Part shown: positions 9,350 through 19,020 of the stretch, one piece after another
Numbering within the stretch: position 1 is the stretch's first letter
How the letters are laid out: each line of letters begins with the position of its first letter
Assembly (NCBI GenBank): GCA_000969725.1
Contig: JXSR01S017346.1
Length of the DNA: 21,927 nt
DNA from: Ophiothrix spiculata
Lineage: Eukaryota > Echinodermata > Ophiuroidea > Amphilepidida > Ophiotrichidae
Reading direction: 5' to 3' (one strand)
Program-made: the position numbers and the translations under genes
The notes under the pieces: generated by a model
What the model was told of the DNA's origin: nothing
Database searches by the model: none
The model's input: the letters and a program-made list of their open reading frames with translations, nothing else

Positions 9350-10116
9350 CCTGTAGTGATGAAACATAGCACAATTAGCAAACCTCATCCCAATTTTGCA
9401 CTTCATATAAATTTATTCACTATCATCACTCATGACAACCTGTGCAAAATCCCTGGGACAAAATCCCATTAGAAGCAAGGCATAATGGCAAGGTCCCGAT
9501 ATCTTCTTTTGGAGCAAGAGTTAAACAATTATTGCAGTGAGTCAGATGACCTAAGACAACTAGCGGCACATGCGCTAAATTTGGCGCATCGACCAGTACT
9601 TATTGGCTCTCTCAAAAAGCAAAGAAATACATTCGAAATACACCGAGAAAAGCTATACCTACAATTTTCTCATTAATGTGTTGCATTGTTGAGAACCCCT
9701 GCAATAGAGTATGACATGGAAATCAATTATTCCATGACTGATGAACCAAATTTTCTGCACCATACCTTCCTCCCACTCCACTCTTTAGGCTATCAAATAG
9801 TGGTTTGGGAAGAAGGCAGGTCTAAAGGTGTACACACTGTATTTACATGTGTAAAGAAAAAAAAAAGTTATGTCTTAGGCCCTTGAAAGTCATAATTGAG
9901 ATTCGCATCAACCACCCGCACCCGAAAATTTCACCGGCATCACAATTTCATTGTTTGTAAAATATTTAATTATTCAAGATTTTCAGCAAAAACGCAAGTT
10001 TACATTGACTTAACTTCATTATTTTTAAGAATTTAGTCTATTCCCCTTGCTGTCCGAGGGAGTTCTCAGCATTTTCAGCTGTTAGAATTAAATATTTTTG
10101 TGGCAGCCGACAAATA
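9350..10116. other. Two short unidentified ORFs, no supported gene
   Basis: Two consecutive plus-strand frames (63 codons from 9485, 66 codons from 9686) are open but match nothing I recognise. They lack clear splice signals or a shared domain. They could be a decayed host exon or a transposon remnant. The rest of the stretch is AT-rich without visible structure. Confidence 0.4.
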
Positions 10117-10276
10117 CAGTGGCACCTCATTAACACAAAATCACTGGGCCAACATTTTAGTTTGTGTTATCAGGATTTTGTGTTATCCAACTGAATTCAC
10201 ATTGAAAGTCAATACTACTTGGGACCAAATAACAATTTTGTGTTATCAGGGTTTTTGTGTTAACGAGGTTTCAGTG
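10117..10276. mobile_element. TA-flanked MITE, pogo/Tigger-like ends, older copy
   Basis: This 160-bp element starts CAGTGGCACCTCATTAACAC and ends with the inverted counterpart GTGTTAACGAGGTTTCAGTG. TA dinucleotides sit just outside both ends (10115-10116 and 10277-10278). The interior repeats the word TTTGTGTTATC. The ends match those of the element at 12382-12555, which is better preserved. CAGTGGAACCTCT-type ends with TA target duplication are typical of pogo/Tigger-class Tc1/mariner elements. There is no transposase. Confidence 0.75.
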
Positions 10277-10453
10277 TATATATGTACATTTGATTGTCAT
10301 ATGTTGTTAACACTGTCATTCTGGCAAAATATTGAAAAAATGAATAATGAATCCACCAACTCGTCCAAAAACATGTTACGCTAAACTCAATTATGATTTT
10401 CAAGGGCCTTATGTCTAACTTGTGAGCAATCCATTAGATCTCTTTTTGAAATC

Positions 10454-10614
10454 TATATGTGTACCGCCGCGGCAAAAGGGTCCAGTTGTCGGCTCGTACA
10501 TGTTGCTCCTTGTAGAATATCTAATGTATGGTATTTGTATACATCAGATATACTACAATGAGCAACATGTAGGGATCGACAACTGGACCCTTTTGCCGCG
10601 GCGGTACACATATA
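10454..10614. mobile_element. Near-full palindromic element with GC-rich arms
   Basis: About 67-base arms pair end to end around a centre near 10534. Left begins TATATGTGTACCGCCGCGGC; right ends with its inverse. The outer 37 bases of the arms match perfectly (including CAAAAGGGTCCAGTTGTCG); the inner part has a few mismatches. Outermost TA dinucleotides could be a TA target duplication, which would suit a Tc1/mariner-class MITE. The arms are far more GC-rich (CCGCCGCGG) than the surroundings. If transcribed, the RNA would form a long hairpin. Confidence 0.8.
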
Positions 10615-10889
10615 CGAAATAAAGAATTGAGACCAGACTTTTAATGTTCATTTTCATGTATTAATAGTCTATTTCCCAAACATCACATAGAAATGTCCTT
10701 ACTGCCAGTAACAAAATGGGAAAATCTTCCATAAATGTTAACATTTAGACAACGAAAACCCTGTTTTTCAGGCCAGACCAATTGAGATACCTTAGAAACT
10801 CATGTCATGTTTTCTGTTAAACCAACAGAAGATATCTTATTCACTAAAAAGATGATCAAATGTAAGCTACATTCATCATAAGCCAGCAG

Positions 10890-11021
10890 CAGTGCCGGAT
10901 TTACCTTTCACTGGGCCAGGCCTAAACTGAGTGCCCCATAAACACCCATACCAATGATTTTTAAGTGGCTGTGACTGCTAACGTCAAAAATATGTTAGAT
11001 ATTTGACGCCCCCCCCCCCCC

Positions 11022-11083
<62 letters not shown>

Positions 11084-11241
11084 AAACAAAATCCCACCCA
11101 ATATTCATTTTTCTTCCTTTTTTTCCCCCTTTTTCTTTTCTGTTTTGTTCTTTTTTCCCCTCTCATGCTCAAGGGAAAAAGACCTCTTGACCTCGGGCCC
11201 TGGGCCCGGGCCCACCGGGCCCAATTATAAATCCGGTACTG
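10890..11241. mobile_element. Non-autonomous hAT-like element
   Basis: Terminal repeats CAGTGCCGGATTTA (10890-10903) and, inverted, TAAATCCGGTACTG (11228-11241) differ by one base. The flanking 8-mers GCCAGCAG (10882-10889) and GCAAGCAG (11242-11249) match at 7 of 8 positions, the 8-bp target duplication expected for hAT elements. GGGCC-rich subterminal words and a giant C/G homopolymer fill the interior. No transposase is present. Confidence 0.8.
11009..11082. repeat. C15 followed by G59 homopolymer block
   Basis: A run of 15 C is joined directly to a run of 59 G, inside the hAT-like element. The C-run and the first 15 G form a perfect inverted repeat, and the G-run can form G-quadruplexes. 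Such a block is hard to sequence and assemble, so its true length and even the C/G switch point are unreliable. The ORFs of poly-proline or poly-glycine across it are artefacts. Confidence 0.95.
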
Positions 11242-11377
11242 GCAAGCAGTGGTAATAAATTATTGCAACTTCTCAACCCAATAATGAAACTACAAGGAAA
11301 CAGGAAAAACAGTTCACACTAAGTTTCTACGGTATTCCACTTTGCAATTTTGAAAAGAAACAACTTCCAGATTTTAA

Positions 11378-11889
11378 AGGGGCATTGGACAAAAAATTTT
11401 AAATTTTGTTTGTGGATGATTTACACTTCCTATGTTAGAAAATAACAGTCATTTACCAGATATCGGGAAAATGTTAATCAAAAACTTTAAAAGTCAAAAA
11501 TTTGACTTTTATTTTATTTGTAGATTTTGGGTACGAGGCTATTCTCTTAGCGTATTTATTAAAGCTATACACTGAGAAAGCACAAGAGATTTGTTTGTTA
11601 AAAAATCCCTTCACATAGATTGCAGAAAAATCAAAAGAAATTTGGAATTGTCATTAGATCTCCTGAAAATGTCAATTCTAGAAATTCAACAATAGAGGGC
11701 AGTATTTATCGTTGTCGACACATTAATTAAAAATAAGAGAGTATCTAAATATTTTGATATATAGGGTTTGAATTTGACAATGAAACTTTGCATACTGTCA
11801 TTACTACCACTAATACTTCAAATAATGCAAACATCTCAAAATGTTTGGGGAAAAGTTTGGGGATGATGCTGAACTTGTCCAATGCCCCT
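11378..11889. mobile_element. 512-bp TTAA-flanked MITE (piggyBac type)
   Basis: Perfect 15-bp terminal repeats, AGGGGCATTGGACAA at the left and its inverse at the right, are each flanked by TTAA (11374-11377 and 11890-11893). TTAA duplication is the hallmark of piggyBac-superfamily insertion. The interior is AT-rich and has no transposase frame, so the element is non-autonomous. Confidence 0.8.
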
Positions 11890-11893
11890 TTAA

Positions 11894-12381
11894 CAATTTT
11901 CCAAGTGTTTCCATTAACCCATAGACTGTTACTTCTGTCCCCTTACCTGAATTTTATAGTTTAGGAGTATCTACAGTTTTTAACATGCTTGAAATACAAA
12001 ATAGACACTGGATTTTGTTTTGTGAATAGTTTATGTATCAACTAGAGTCTAGATTTACACTGCTAGCCCCACCCCCTCCCATCTAAAGGTTAATCTGATT
12101 GGTTGTTAACAAGAAAATGCATACCTGCACCTTGACCAATTATAATAGGTCTTTAAAAAAGAGTTGCATTAATTACAAAATCCCAAAAATAATTACCCAG
12201 AGGTAGGGGCAGTCAAATTTAATGCTGTAAGTATGCATGCCAGTTTTTCAAAAGCCAAAATACATCCTTAACTATTATTTCGTGTGATTTTTTTCAGAAT
12301 TTATATCCCACATATTGTACATCTAAGCAATTAAGTTCAATATTCAAAAACAACCCTAATTCAATTTATTTCTTGGTCATA
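11894..12381. other. No feature recognised
   Basis: This is the interval between the TTAA element and the next MITE. It is AT-rich apart from a short C-rich patch near 12068. No ORF, RNA or repeat could be supported. Confidence 0.5.
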
Positions 12382-12555
12382 CAGTGGAACCTCTTTAACA
12401 CGAAATCTGTTAACCCAAAAGCCCTGATAACACAAACTGATTTTCAGGTCCCTGGCATTGAATTTATATTAAAAATGTGATGTATAACACAAAGTTCTGA
12501 TAACACAAAGTAAAATGTGTGGCCCCACAGATTTCGTGTTAAAGAGGTTCCACTG
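12382..12555. mobile_element. TA-flanked MITE, pogo/Tigger-like ends, well preserved
   Basis: This 174-bp element has perfect terminal inverted repeats of about 29 bp beginning CAGTGGAACCTCTTTAACAC, with TA on both sides (12380-12381 and 12556-12557). The interior repeats CTGATAACACAAA, a word also present in the related copy at 10117-10276. No coding capacity. The intact ends suggest more recent insertion than its relative. Confidence 0.85.
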
Positions 12556-12557
12556 TA

Positions 12558-13999
12558 CATACATACAGTAATATATATATAACTGATTTTGATCAATGGC
12601 TTATTAAGTCTCATTAGGCTAACTGTACACTTTACCCATAATGCCTTGGTGTTGTCCTCATCATTCGGCATAATCCAATAGGCACAGACAACTCCTAACT
12701 TCATCACTGATAATTTTAGACAATTTTATTTGTGCAAAAAGCAAGTAAAAGGTTATTATCAATATTTATGTAACAGTAGTTATGACATGACCTTAATTTC
12801 TAGCATGATGGTACAACGCTGAAAATACATTGTTTAGAAGTGTGGAAGAAAGGCTAGATCCAGCCGCATTCCAGATGAAGCCATGCAGCTTGATCTACTG
12901 GGGGTATTGTCAGTAATTGTGGATATGGCTTCATGTGTATAAAAATACACCTTAATCAAAACAAAACCATGTTTTGTTACAAAACAAATGTTTTGTTACA
13001 AAACATGTTCCAAAACACCCATGAAAACACCCAAAACAAACGTGTTGTTAAAAAATGTGTATCAAATCGTGTTCCAAACCACATGATATTACATCTTGGA
13101 AGATAAGAATGAAGAATAACTTTGTATCCATGTAAAGCAACAATGTGTTTGAGTCTCATGGCTCTATCTAGTAGCCTGCTGGATTAGGCCTTTCTCCCAG
13201 AAGTTAAACTCTTTGATATGATATTATTAATATTTTTAGTATAAAATAATTCAGTTTAGGTTTTCAAACAAAAGAGAACAAGATGGTATACAAGATCAAA
13301 ATATTGTTATGAACAGACTGAATGTTTCATGTAATTGTATCATCAAGTAAACTGTGATATCAATTCACAATATAAGCAATGCATAGGATGCTTTTAATCC
13401 AACGTATACTTGATGACTGATGATGACACAGGGTGATTCATTCTTCCATCTTCTGTCAACTTTGTTCCTACTTGAAACTGATTTTCACATAACAAAAGAA
13501 CATATTTTGAGCAAGTAGAAAAATAAAAAAGACAGTTATGAAAAAGCAAGTTTTTCAGAAAGCAAGTAAAATTAGTTACCACCCTACAAAGTTAAAACGA
13601 GTCATTAGGTGAGTTATGCAAAGTCCCATTGGTGGGTTTCATTTTACGCCAAGTACTTAGGGCGTGAACATTACTCGCCATGTGGACTTGGCGTAACTTG
13701 TCAGGAAGACTTGAAAATAAAATTAGCACTTACAGAATATAACTCACCAGAGATACTGAACGTATAAATATAACTCGCCATAATGAGAGGGGCACAACTG
13801 CCATAAGGATCGAACACAAGAATATAACTCGCTACTGGGACTTGAAAAACCCAATGGCATGGGGTAACCAATTTAGCTCACTTTTTTTACTTGCCTTTTC
13901 CATAACTTTTCATTTTCCATATATACTTTTAAACTCATCAGTCACCTTTCACCAATTCAAAATGAATCTAATGGAACTAGTTGTGTCTTTAAGACAGAC
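12558..13999. other. No gene seen; short recurrent motifs only
   Basis: No homology is recognisable. Around 12966-13040 the words TTTTGTTACAAAACA and CAAAACA recur as an A/C-rich low-complexity patch. Between 13614 and 13830 the word ATAACTCGCC (or close forms) appears at least four times at irregular spacing. AGTCCCATTGG and its partly inverted form near 13836-13855 hint at an old palindromic element. Confidence 0.5.
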
Positions 14000-14018
14000 A
14001 AACAATATCTTACTTGTA

Positions 14019-14024
14019 TTTATT
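14019..14024 (-). promoter_or_regulatory. Polyadenylation signal AATAAA for ARPC3
   Basis: TTTATT on the plus strand gives AATAAA on the minus strand, about 47 bases beyond the ARPC3 stop codon. Cleavage would be expected near 14000, giving a short 3'UTR. This is a single-motif inference; a more distal site remains possible. Confidence 0.5.
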
Positions 14025-14070
14025 AAACTCATCCTCTTTTGTTTGAGAACCTAAACATCTCTTAACATCT

Positions 14071-14228
14071 CTATTGTCCTGGAGCTGAGAGGCTCTTATC
14101 CATGAACTTTCTTTTGACAAAGCATAGCCACCATTTACTGGGTTTATCTGTCTGGGGATCAAACACTTTGTCTAACAATCGCATACCGGTTTCCTGACGG
14201 ATCTGCTGCATGTACGATCTCATTTGAT
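14071..14228 (-). CDS. ARPC3: ARPC3 (Arp2/3 complex subunit 3, p21-Arc), terminal exon
   Basis: On the minus strand this exon encodes the last 51 codons of ARPC3, a small subunit of the seven-protein Arp2/3 complex that nucleates branched actin filaments in the cytosol. Conserved words are [25 protein letters not shown] and CFVKR, ending SLSAPGQ then TAG (14073-14071). The vertebrate protein ends in nearly the same way (SLSGPGQ), so the identification is strong. The exon starts after a polypyrimidine/CAG acceptor. Its first two bases (AT) complete a split codon, so one base lies in the preceding exon. The first two thirds of the protein (about 125 residues) must come from exons to the right. 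I did not recognise any within the window, which implies that the last intron exceeds 7 kb or that small exons were missed. The frame is clean, with no sign of decay. Confidence 0.93.
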
Positions 14229-14250
14229 CTGAAAAAAGAAACAAAGAAAG
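14229..14250 (-). promoter_or_regulatory. ARPC3: 3' splice acceptor of the ARPC3 terminal exon
   Basis: Read on the minus strand, a pyrimidine-rich run (CTTTCTTTGTTTCTTTTTTC) ends in AG at 14230-14229. It directly precedes the codons homologous to ARPC3. The change from homologous to non-homologous sequence coincides with this site. Confidence 0.85.
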
Positions 14251-14699
14251 AAAAAATAGTGTAAAATTAAAGGTGTAAGTTCCGATCACATTCTCATCCC
14301 CAGGGGCTCATCCGGAAGTAGTACATTTTTTGGTGTCAAATGAAAGTCCATCTTTTTCTGATTGTAAATCTAAAATTCCACCTCGAAGTTTCGAAGATAT
14401 AGCAGAAAATGGAAAGTTAATTGGTATACCTATTTTCTATTTCCTAATCCTATGTATTTGCATAACAGCCTCATCCCTAGGGTTGCATACTTTCTTTTGT
14501 CTCTGAAGAGTAAATAAGGAGGGACCTGAGGGGGAACGCTCATAAAATACATTTCAGAGGTCAAGGTTAATCAATTAGTTAAAAGTAAATTATACACAAG
14601 ATAAAATTGGAACCTGTGACCTTTAAACGAAGCACACAATTATAATAGCTCACAAGGTATACACTGAAAAATGAGCATTCACAAAGCTATTGATACTTC
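14251..14699 (-). other. Presumed last intron of ARPC3, left end
   Basis: No conserved coding sequence is seen here. By gene order the whole interval to the right of 14228 should be intron of ARPC3 up to its next exon, so the repeats described below probably sit within transcribed intron. That is inference from one exon only. Confidence 0.5.
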
Positions 14700-14835
14700 C
14701 ACACCACAGAGCAAGTAGAGTATGTTTCTTGCTCAAAGAAACAAGGACACATAGTTCGACTGGGGATCGAACCCTCATAGAATGCCACTACTACCTTTGA
14801 TTTGTTGTATGAGTGGTACCATAATAGTCTAGGTC
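14700..14835 (-). mobile_element. tRNA-derived SINE fragment
   Basis: On the minus strand GGTTCGATCCCC (14773-14762) matches an RNA polymerase III B box. It is followed 3' by TGTGTCCTTG, then CAAGAAACATACTCTACTTGCTC, which resembles the TGTCCTTGGGCAAGACACTTTAC block found downstream of the tRNA head in many animal SINEs. A weak A-box-like word lies near 14820. There is no tRNA cloverleaf, so this is not a functional tRNA. Both ends are uncertain. Confidence 0.5.
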
Positions 14836-14836
14836 A

Positions 14837-15078
14837 CACTCTTAAAAAGAAAGGATCAAATTTGATCCCATAAAGTATCAAATATGAGCTTACCCTTTTT
14901 GGGATCAATTTTGATCCAAATTCTCCTCAAATTTGATCCTTTTTGGATCAAAAAGGAGTGTATTTGATCCGAAAAGGATCAACTTTGAGGAGAATTTTGG
15001 ATCAAAATTGATCCCAAAAAGGGTAAGCTCATATTTGTTACTTTATGGGATCAATTTGATCCTTTCTTTTTAAGAGTG
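14837..15078. mobile_element. 242-bp foldback MITE full of GATC palindromes
   Basis: The ends CACTCTTAAAAAGAAAGG and CCTTTCTTTTTAAGAGTG are perfect inverses, and the arms stay about 96% complementary for roughly 110 bases each. Only a few substitutions and one single-base indel are seen. Within each arm the word GGATCAA(A)TTTGATCC recurs, so the element is palindromic at two scales. There is no coding capacity. No certain target duplication; a CA on each side is the best candidate. Confidence 0.85.
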
Positions 15079-16441
15079 CACAACAGCAATACACACTCCT
15101 CACAGCGGTTACATTTCTCTTTTTGATTTAAGTCAAATGCGTATCAAGCGTTTTAACAGCAAAACAGCAAGATTGTAAATATGACAGAGTATAGCTGACA
15201 AGTTGTCGCCAAGACAGCAGTTTACCTCCTATTTTGAACCAATAGCCTGTTTCAAAGAGGGAAAGAAGCACCCTATGGGAAATCCAAGCAACTATGACAG
15301 TACCAGGAGAAAGATCACCTCACTGCATGGGGTGATGCCTGGCAAAGGTTATAATTATTTTACAGCTTCTTAGTATAGACTTAAAGGGGTTATTTCACTG
15401 AAAACTAGTTGAAGAAGCCTTATCTAGATTTATGTCTTTATAAAACTGTATATAACAAAAGTTGAAAAAGACACAGGATTCAAAAAATGCTTCAATTTCT
15501 AATTTAAGACTCAGCATGGGATCCCTACGTAAATTTCTAGGTATTTGGCGAGCGCTGCCTAAGCAACGATTTGGTACTCATATAAGACCCTCATCTATGA
15601 CGTAAATAAATAAAAATAAATGTTTTCCTGGACTGACCACCCCTATCCTTTTAAACCAACATTGTAACGCAACTTTTTTTTACGCCCTGGTAATATACAT
15701 AATAATTCTCTGCAACATTCCAAGTCTAATTCTGTGCTATTTTCTCCAAAACCCACCTGACCTGTGTTTTTTTCTGACACATAGAAGTGAACTTGACCCA
15801 ATACATGATTTAGGGTTTCCATCCTGGAAGTCAATCCTTATTTAAATCTTTTTCTAAACACAATTTTTGTCTAAAAAACAAAATCAACAGTGCTGGCTTC
15901 TGTAATACTTATATTCATATAAGCATAAAAATAATAACATTCAAATTCTAATTTGTTTTGTTCTGTTTTTTCTTTTAGGCCTCATGTGCTACGTGATCCA
16001 CCTGCCAGTGGGCGTCATTGCATGGGAGGAAAGAACTCCTACAAATCACAACATATTTGGTATTATTAGCTTTAGGAAAACAATGACCTTGTAATCAGGC
16101 AACTTATAATCAGGTCTAATGATGAAATGGGCAAATTAATCAGGCTTATTTTTTTGTAAATAGGTATCGTGTGTCTTATTCAATTAATTATGCATATTTT
16201 AATCTCTTGCGTGGGAAGGTTTTTTGTAATTATGAAATGAATAAAATGAGCTAAGTATATGGGTTCAAACGGTTAAGACTCCTTTTTCCGGGAGCTGTGG
16301 ACGCGGGTGGGTAACCACTTATGCCTAAAAATTCTTTAATTGGCATAACTTGATCTACCTTATTTTTGGTGCTGACCTAGACTTTTTCATGTATATGATA
16401 AAAACTGTAAAATTAAACATGGTAACTATATATTTTTCACC
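15079..16441. other. No feature recognised
   Basis: This is presumed ARPC3 intron. A TTAAAGGGG word at 15380 resembles a TTAA-element end, but no matching inverse end was found. Short minus-strand ORFs (for example 15834-15643) match nothing known. Confidence 0.45.
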
Positions 16442-16500
16442 TTCCATTGGCGTAGCCAGGGGGTGTGGAAGGGGCGCGCGCACCCCGGGGGTCTACAAAA
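16442..16500 (+). mobile_element. Possible solitary hAT-type element end
   Basis: CCATTGGCGTAGCCAGG followed by G/C-rich sequence (GGGGCGCGCGCACCCC) resembles the CAGTGGCGTAGCCAGG terminus common to many animal hAT elements. I found no inverse end within the following 2 kb, so this may be a truncated copy. The antisense ORF over it (16767-16426) is a by-product. Confidence 0.35.
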
Positions 16501-18558
16501 AAAAATTGTGATAAAGAAAAAAGATATAAAAACAATGGGAAAACAACGAGAAAAGGATGCAGTAGTCCTAATTTCTGGTAAGTAATACATTTGGCAACCT
16601 GTCCGATACAGGCAGGTGCCCCTAGCGTCCCTTAAGTCAGATAAGGGCCGCTGAAGTTTCGAAATAGTGATGAACAGGTCCCTAGGTAGATTTTCCAATT
16701 TCCTCTTAAAAACACTATCTTTGAAGTATACTCTGCCAGAAAAATTACTTTTCATGTGCAAAAACACATTCTAAATGTGCAAATTTTATGATTGTTTTGA
16801 CTAGGTCCATTCCAGCATCAGTACGGTACATCATTCATGTAAATCCACTGTGTTTTCTGAGTAAGCTTGAGTTTACACTTATTTTGTTGAGACTTGTTTG
16901 ACTGTATACCATTACACATCCATGTGGTTTGGTATCAAATTTTTTGTATAAATATGGGCCTACTTATTGTTGAATATTCAAAAACTTTTTCCTTATAAGA
17001 CGTTATTTACCGTCAACAAATGCACCTTGCTGCTAGGACCATCGTCAGCTAACTGCAATCACCGCCAGTGATTTGTTTAGTCGTAGTCATTTAAAACAGA
17101 CTAACCCTTTTTCAATTGGGCTTGCCATCCAAAACATTTTCGAACATAAGACCAGAACAGAATGTTCTATACTAATGATTGTGGTGCCATTTGAAAGCTG
17201 AGATCACAGGCTTTCCACTCATACCAAACACACCATTTTCATTTTTTGACCCTTAGGTACCTTTTGCTGTAACACATCACATATACCAGTCAATGAATCA
17301 TATAAGCTATAAAACACAATTCCGACAAAGGTGACCTTGAGGATGAAAAGTGGATCATGAATTGCCTCTAAGTCCCGGCATTAAGAGTACATTTATCAAG
17401 TACCCCTTTGTGACAAATGAAGATGTTAATAAACTTTATATTTTTAATTTTTTTTTTTTATTCATTATTTGTTTTACTTAAAAGCTCCAGAAATGAATGG
17501 ACATTTTCACTGACAGTGTGACAGACACTTTTCAATGCCGTCAAGTAATGTGGATTTCTCTGGGGCCTCAAGGTATCAAATCGAGATGTTAATAAACTTC
17601 ACAGTGCTTAAATGGATGCACAATGCATTCCAAGATGAAAAACTGGTATCCTACGCAGAATCCTAATAAATGTTGATTTGTGGCTCTAAAAATGTCTTGC
17701 CTAATAACCATCATCTGAAGATGTGGAAGTGTTCTACACAGGGGAAAGGGGAAGGGGATGATATACAGGCAAAGACTAAAAATGCAATTGCAAACTTCAG
17801 CGTTTTTTTTTAATATTCCCTTGTTATTTGCTTGGGTGTTTATGATAGTTTGTTGAGTTTGGTGGATATGGGTGTGAATGAAAATATGTTTCTTGTAATC
17901 ATTTTTTGTAGATTTTATTTTTGGTACAATTTGTTTGTATTTTTAAAAATTGTTGTAATTCAGATGCTTATATTTACTGCAATGACAGTTTTAATAAACC
18001 TTTAATGAAAGAAAATGAAAGAAAATAAATGAAAGAAAATAAATAAAAATTTGGGATATCTCTTACTTAAACTATAGCATTAGGGATTAGCATGATCAAG
18101 CACAAAAATCAAAACTCATTATTTTTTTTAAAGATCCATCGAGAATCTTCACAATTTTTGCTGTTTTAAATCACGCTAAACCCGGAGCTAACTAAAACAA
18201 TAATATCAGGCTTAATCTAGCTATGCTCCATTTCTAACCCCAAAATTATTTATTCATGTAAACAAAGACCTTTGGAAATCAAGCGGTTCCCAAACCCGCT
18301 TAACTTTAATTCTTTTGTCATTTGCGCAAGAAACCAGAAAACAGGAAAACAGTTGTCATTACCATTTACCAATCGCTTACAATGATTTATTGTAAGTAAC
18401 AAAAGTAACAACATGTTTATTTTTTAAATATTATTGAATAAAATAACAAGATTAAAGAGAAAAACAAAACCTTGGAAAAAATGTTTTAAAAAATCTGAAA
18501 AACAAAACAATTATGACAGGTTGTATAGGCCCACTTGTAGAATATTGTTGTTATTGTA
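16501..18558. other. No gene seen; low-complexity tracts
   Basis: AT-rich sequence with T runs (near 17441-17460 and 17804-17812) and no supported ORF. The stretch ending AATAAACCTTTAATG near 18009 and passing into a GAAA-rich simple repeat has the look of a LINE or SINE 3' tail, but no coding part was recognised. Confidence 0.45.
18008..18050. repeat. Imperfect (AATGAAAGAAA)n simple repeat
   Basis: Four or so imperfect repeats of AATGAAAGAAAAT / AAATAAATGAAAG are visible in tandem. They directly follow an AATAAACC word, a context often seen at retrotransposon tails. Confidence 0.8.
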
Positions 18559-18564
18559 AGTAAA

Positions 18565-18775
18565 ACTCTCTTCCTAATCAAGAAAACAAGAATATAAATT
18601 ATAAGGACAGGATAACTGGAAGAGTGGCCTTCAAGAATCCCTTATAATCAAGAAAACAAGAACATAATTGGATCAATTCCGAGGATCAATTGGTTTTTTG
18701 ATTTAAGGCAGAAAAATGGAAGAGTTATCTCCCTAATCAAAAAACAAGAAATAAATTGGATTCATGTGCAATTAA
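18565..18775 (+). repeat. Left block of a dispersed about 80-bp repeat
   Basis: The word (C/A)TAATCAAGAAAACAAGAA recurs at 18575, 18655 and (slightly changed) 18734. It is followed by ATAATTGGAT(T/C)AAT and a GGCAGAAAAATGGAAGAG segment. The same family reappears at 21394-21545 beyond the LINE composite. Confidence 0.8.
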
Positions 18776-18800
18776 CATTTATTTGTCTCAATAATTTGGA

Positions 18801-18831
18801 ATATTTCCGTTACATATTATAACGGAAATAT
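18801..18831. repeat. Perfect 12-bp stem hairpin
   Basis: ATATTTCCGTTA and TAACGGAAATAT are separated by a 7-base loop (CATATTA). The hairpin sits between the left dispersed repeat block and the RT remnant. LINE or MITE ends are possible; nothing decides it. Confidence 0.7.
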
Positions 18832-19020
18832 GCAATTTGTTGTGTAGGCGTAACAAAAATGCTGAACATCTGTTCAAAAATCAAGATGCTACTGATAATG
18901 ATATAAGGCTCTTGTTGTAGTTACGCAAGAGATACAATGGCAAAACTGTACAAGTCACTTGTAAGACTTCATCTGGGCTATGCAATGCAGGAAAAAGATA
19001 TGACACTTAATCAAAAAGTG

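Noticed and set aside
9485-9886. Two adjacent plus-strand ORFs of 63 and 66 codons as a possible gene
   Set aside because: They are in separate frames with a stop between them, and show no family resemblance or splice signals. Not enough to call a gene.
11003-11230. ORFs encoding poly-glycine or poly-proline across the homopolymer
   Set aside because: They exist only because a G or C run has no stop codon. The flanking codons match the hAT-like element, not a protein.
14700-14835. Functional tRNA gene on the minus strand
   Set aside because: A B-box is present but no acceptor stem or cloverleaf can be formed, and the downstream block is SINE-like.
15379-15655. Second TTAA-type (piggyBac-like) element starting TTAAAGGGG
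   Set aside because: The candidate right end near 15649 does not pair with the left end beyond a few bases.
16426-16767. 113-codon minus-strand ORF
   Set aside because: It ends inside a hAT-like terminus, has low-complexity hydrophobic stretches and no recognisable domain.
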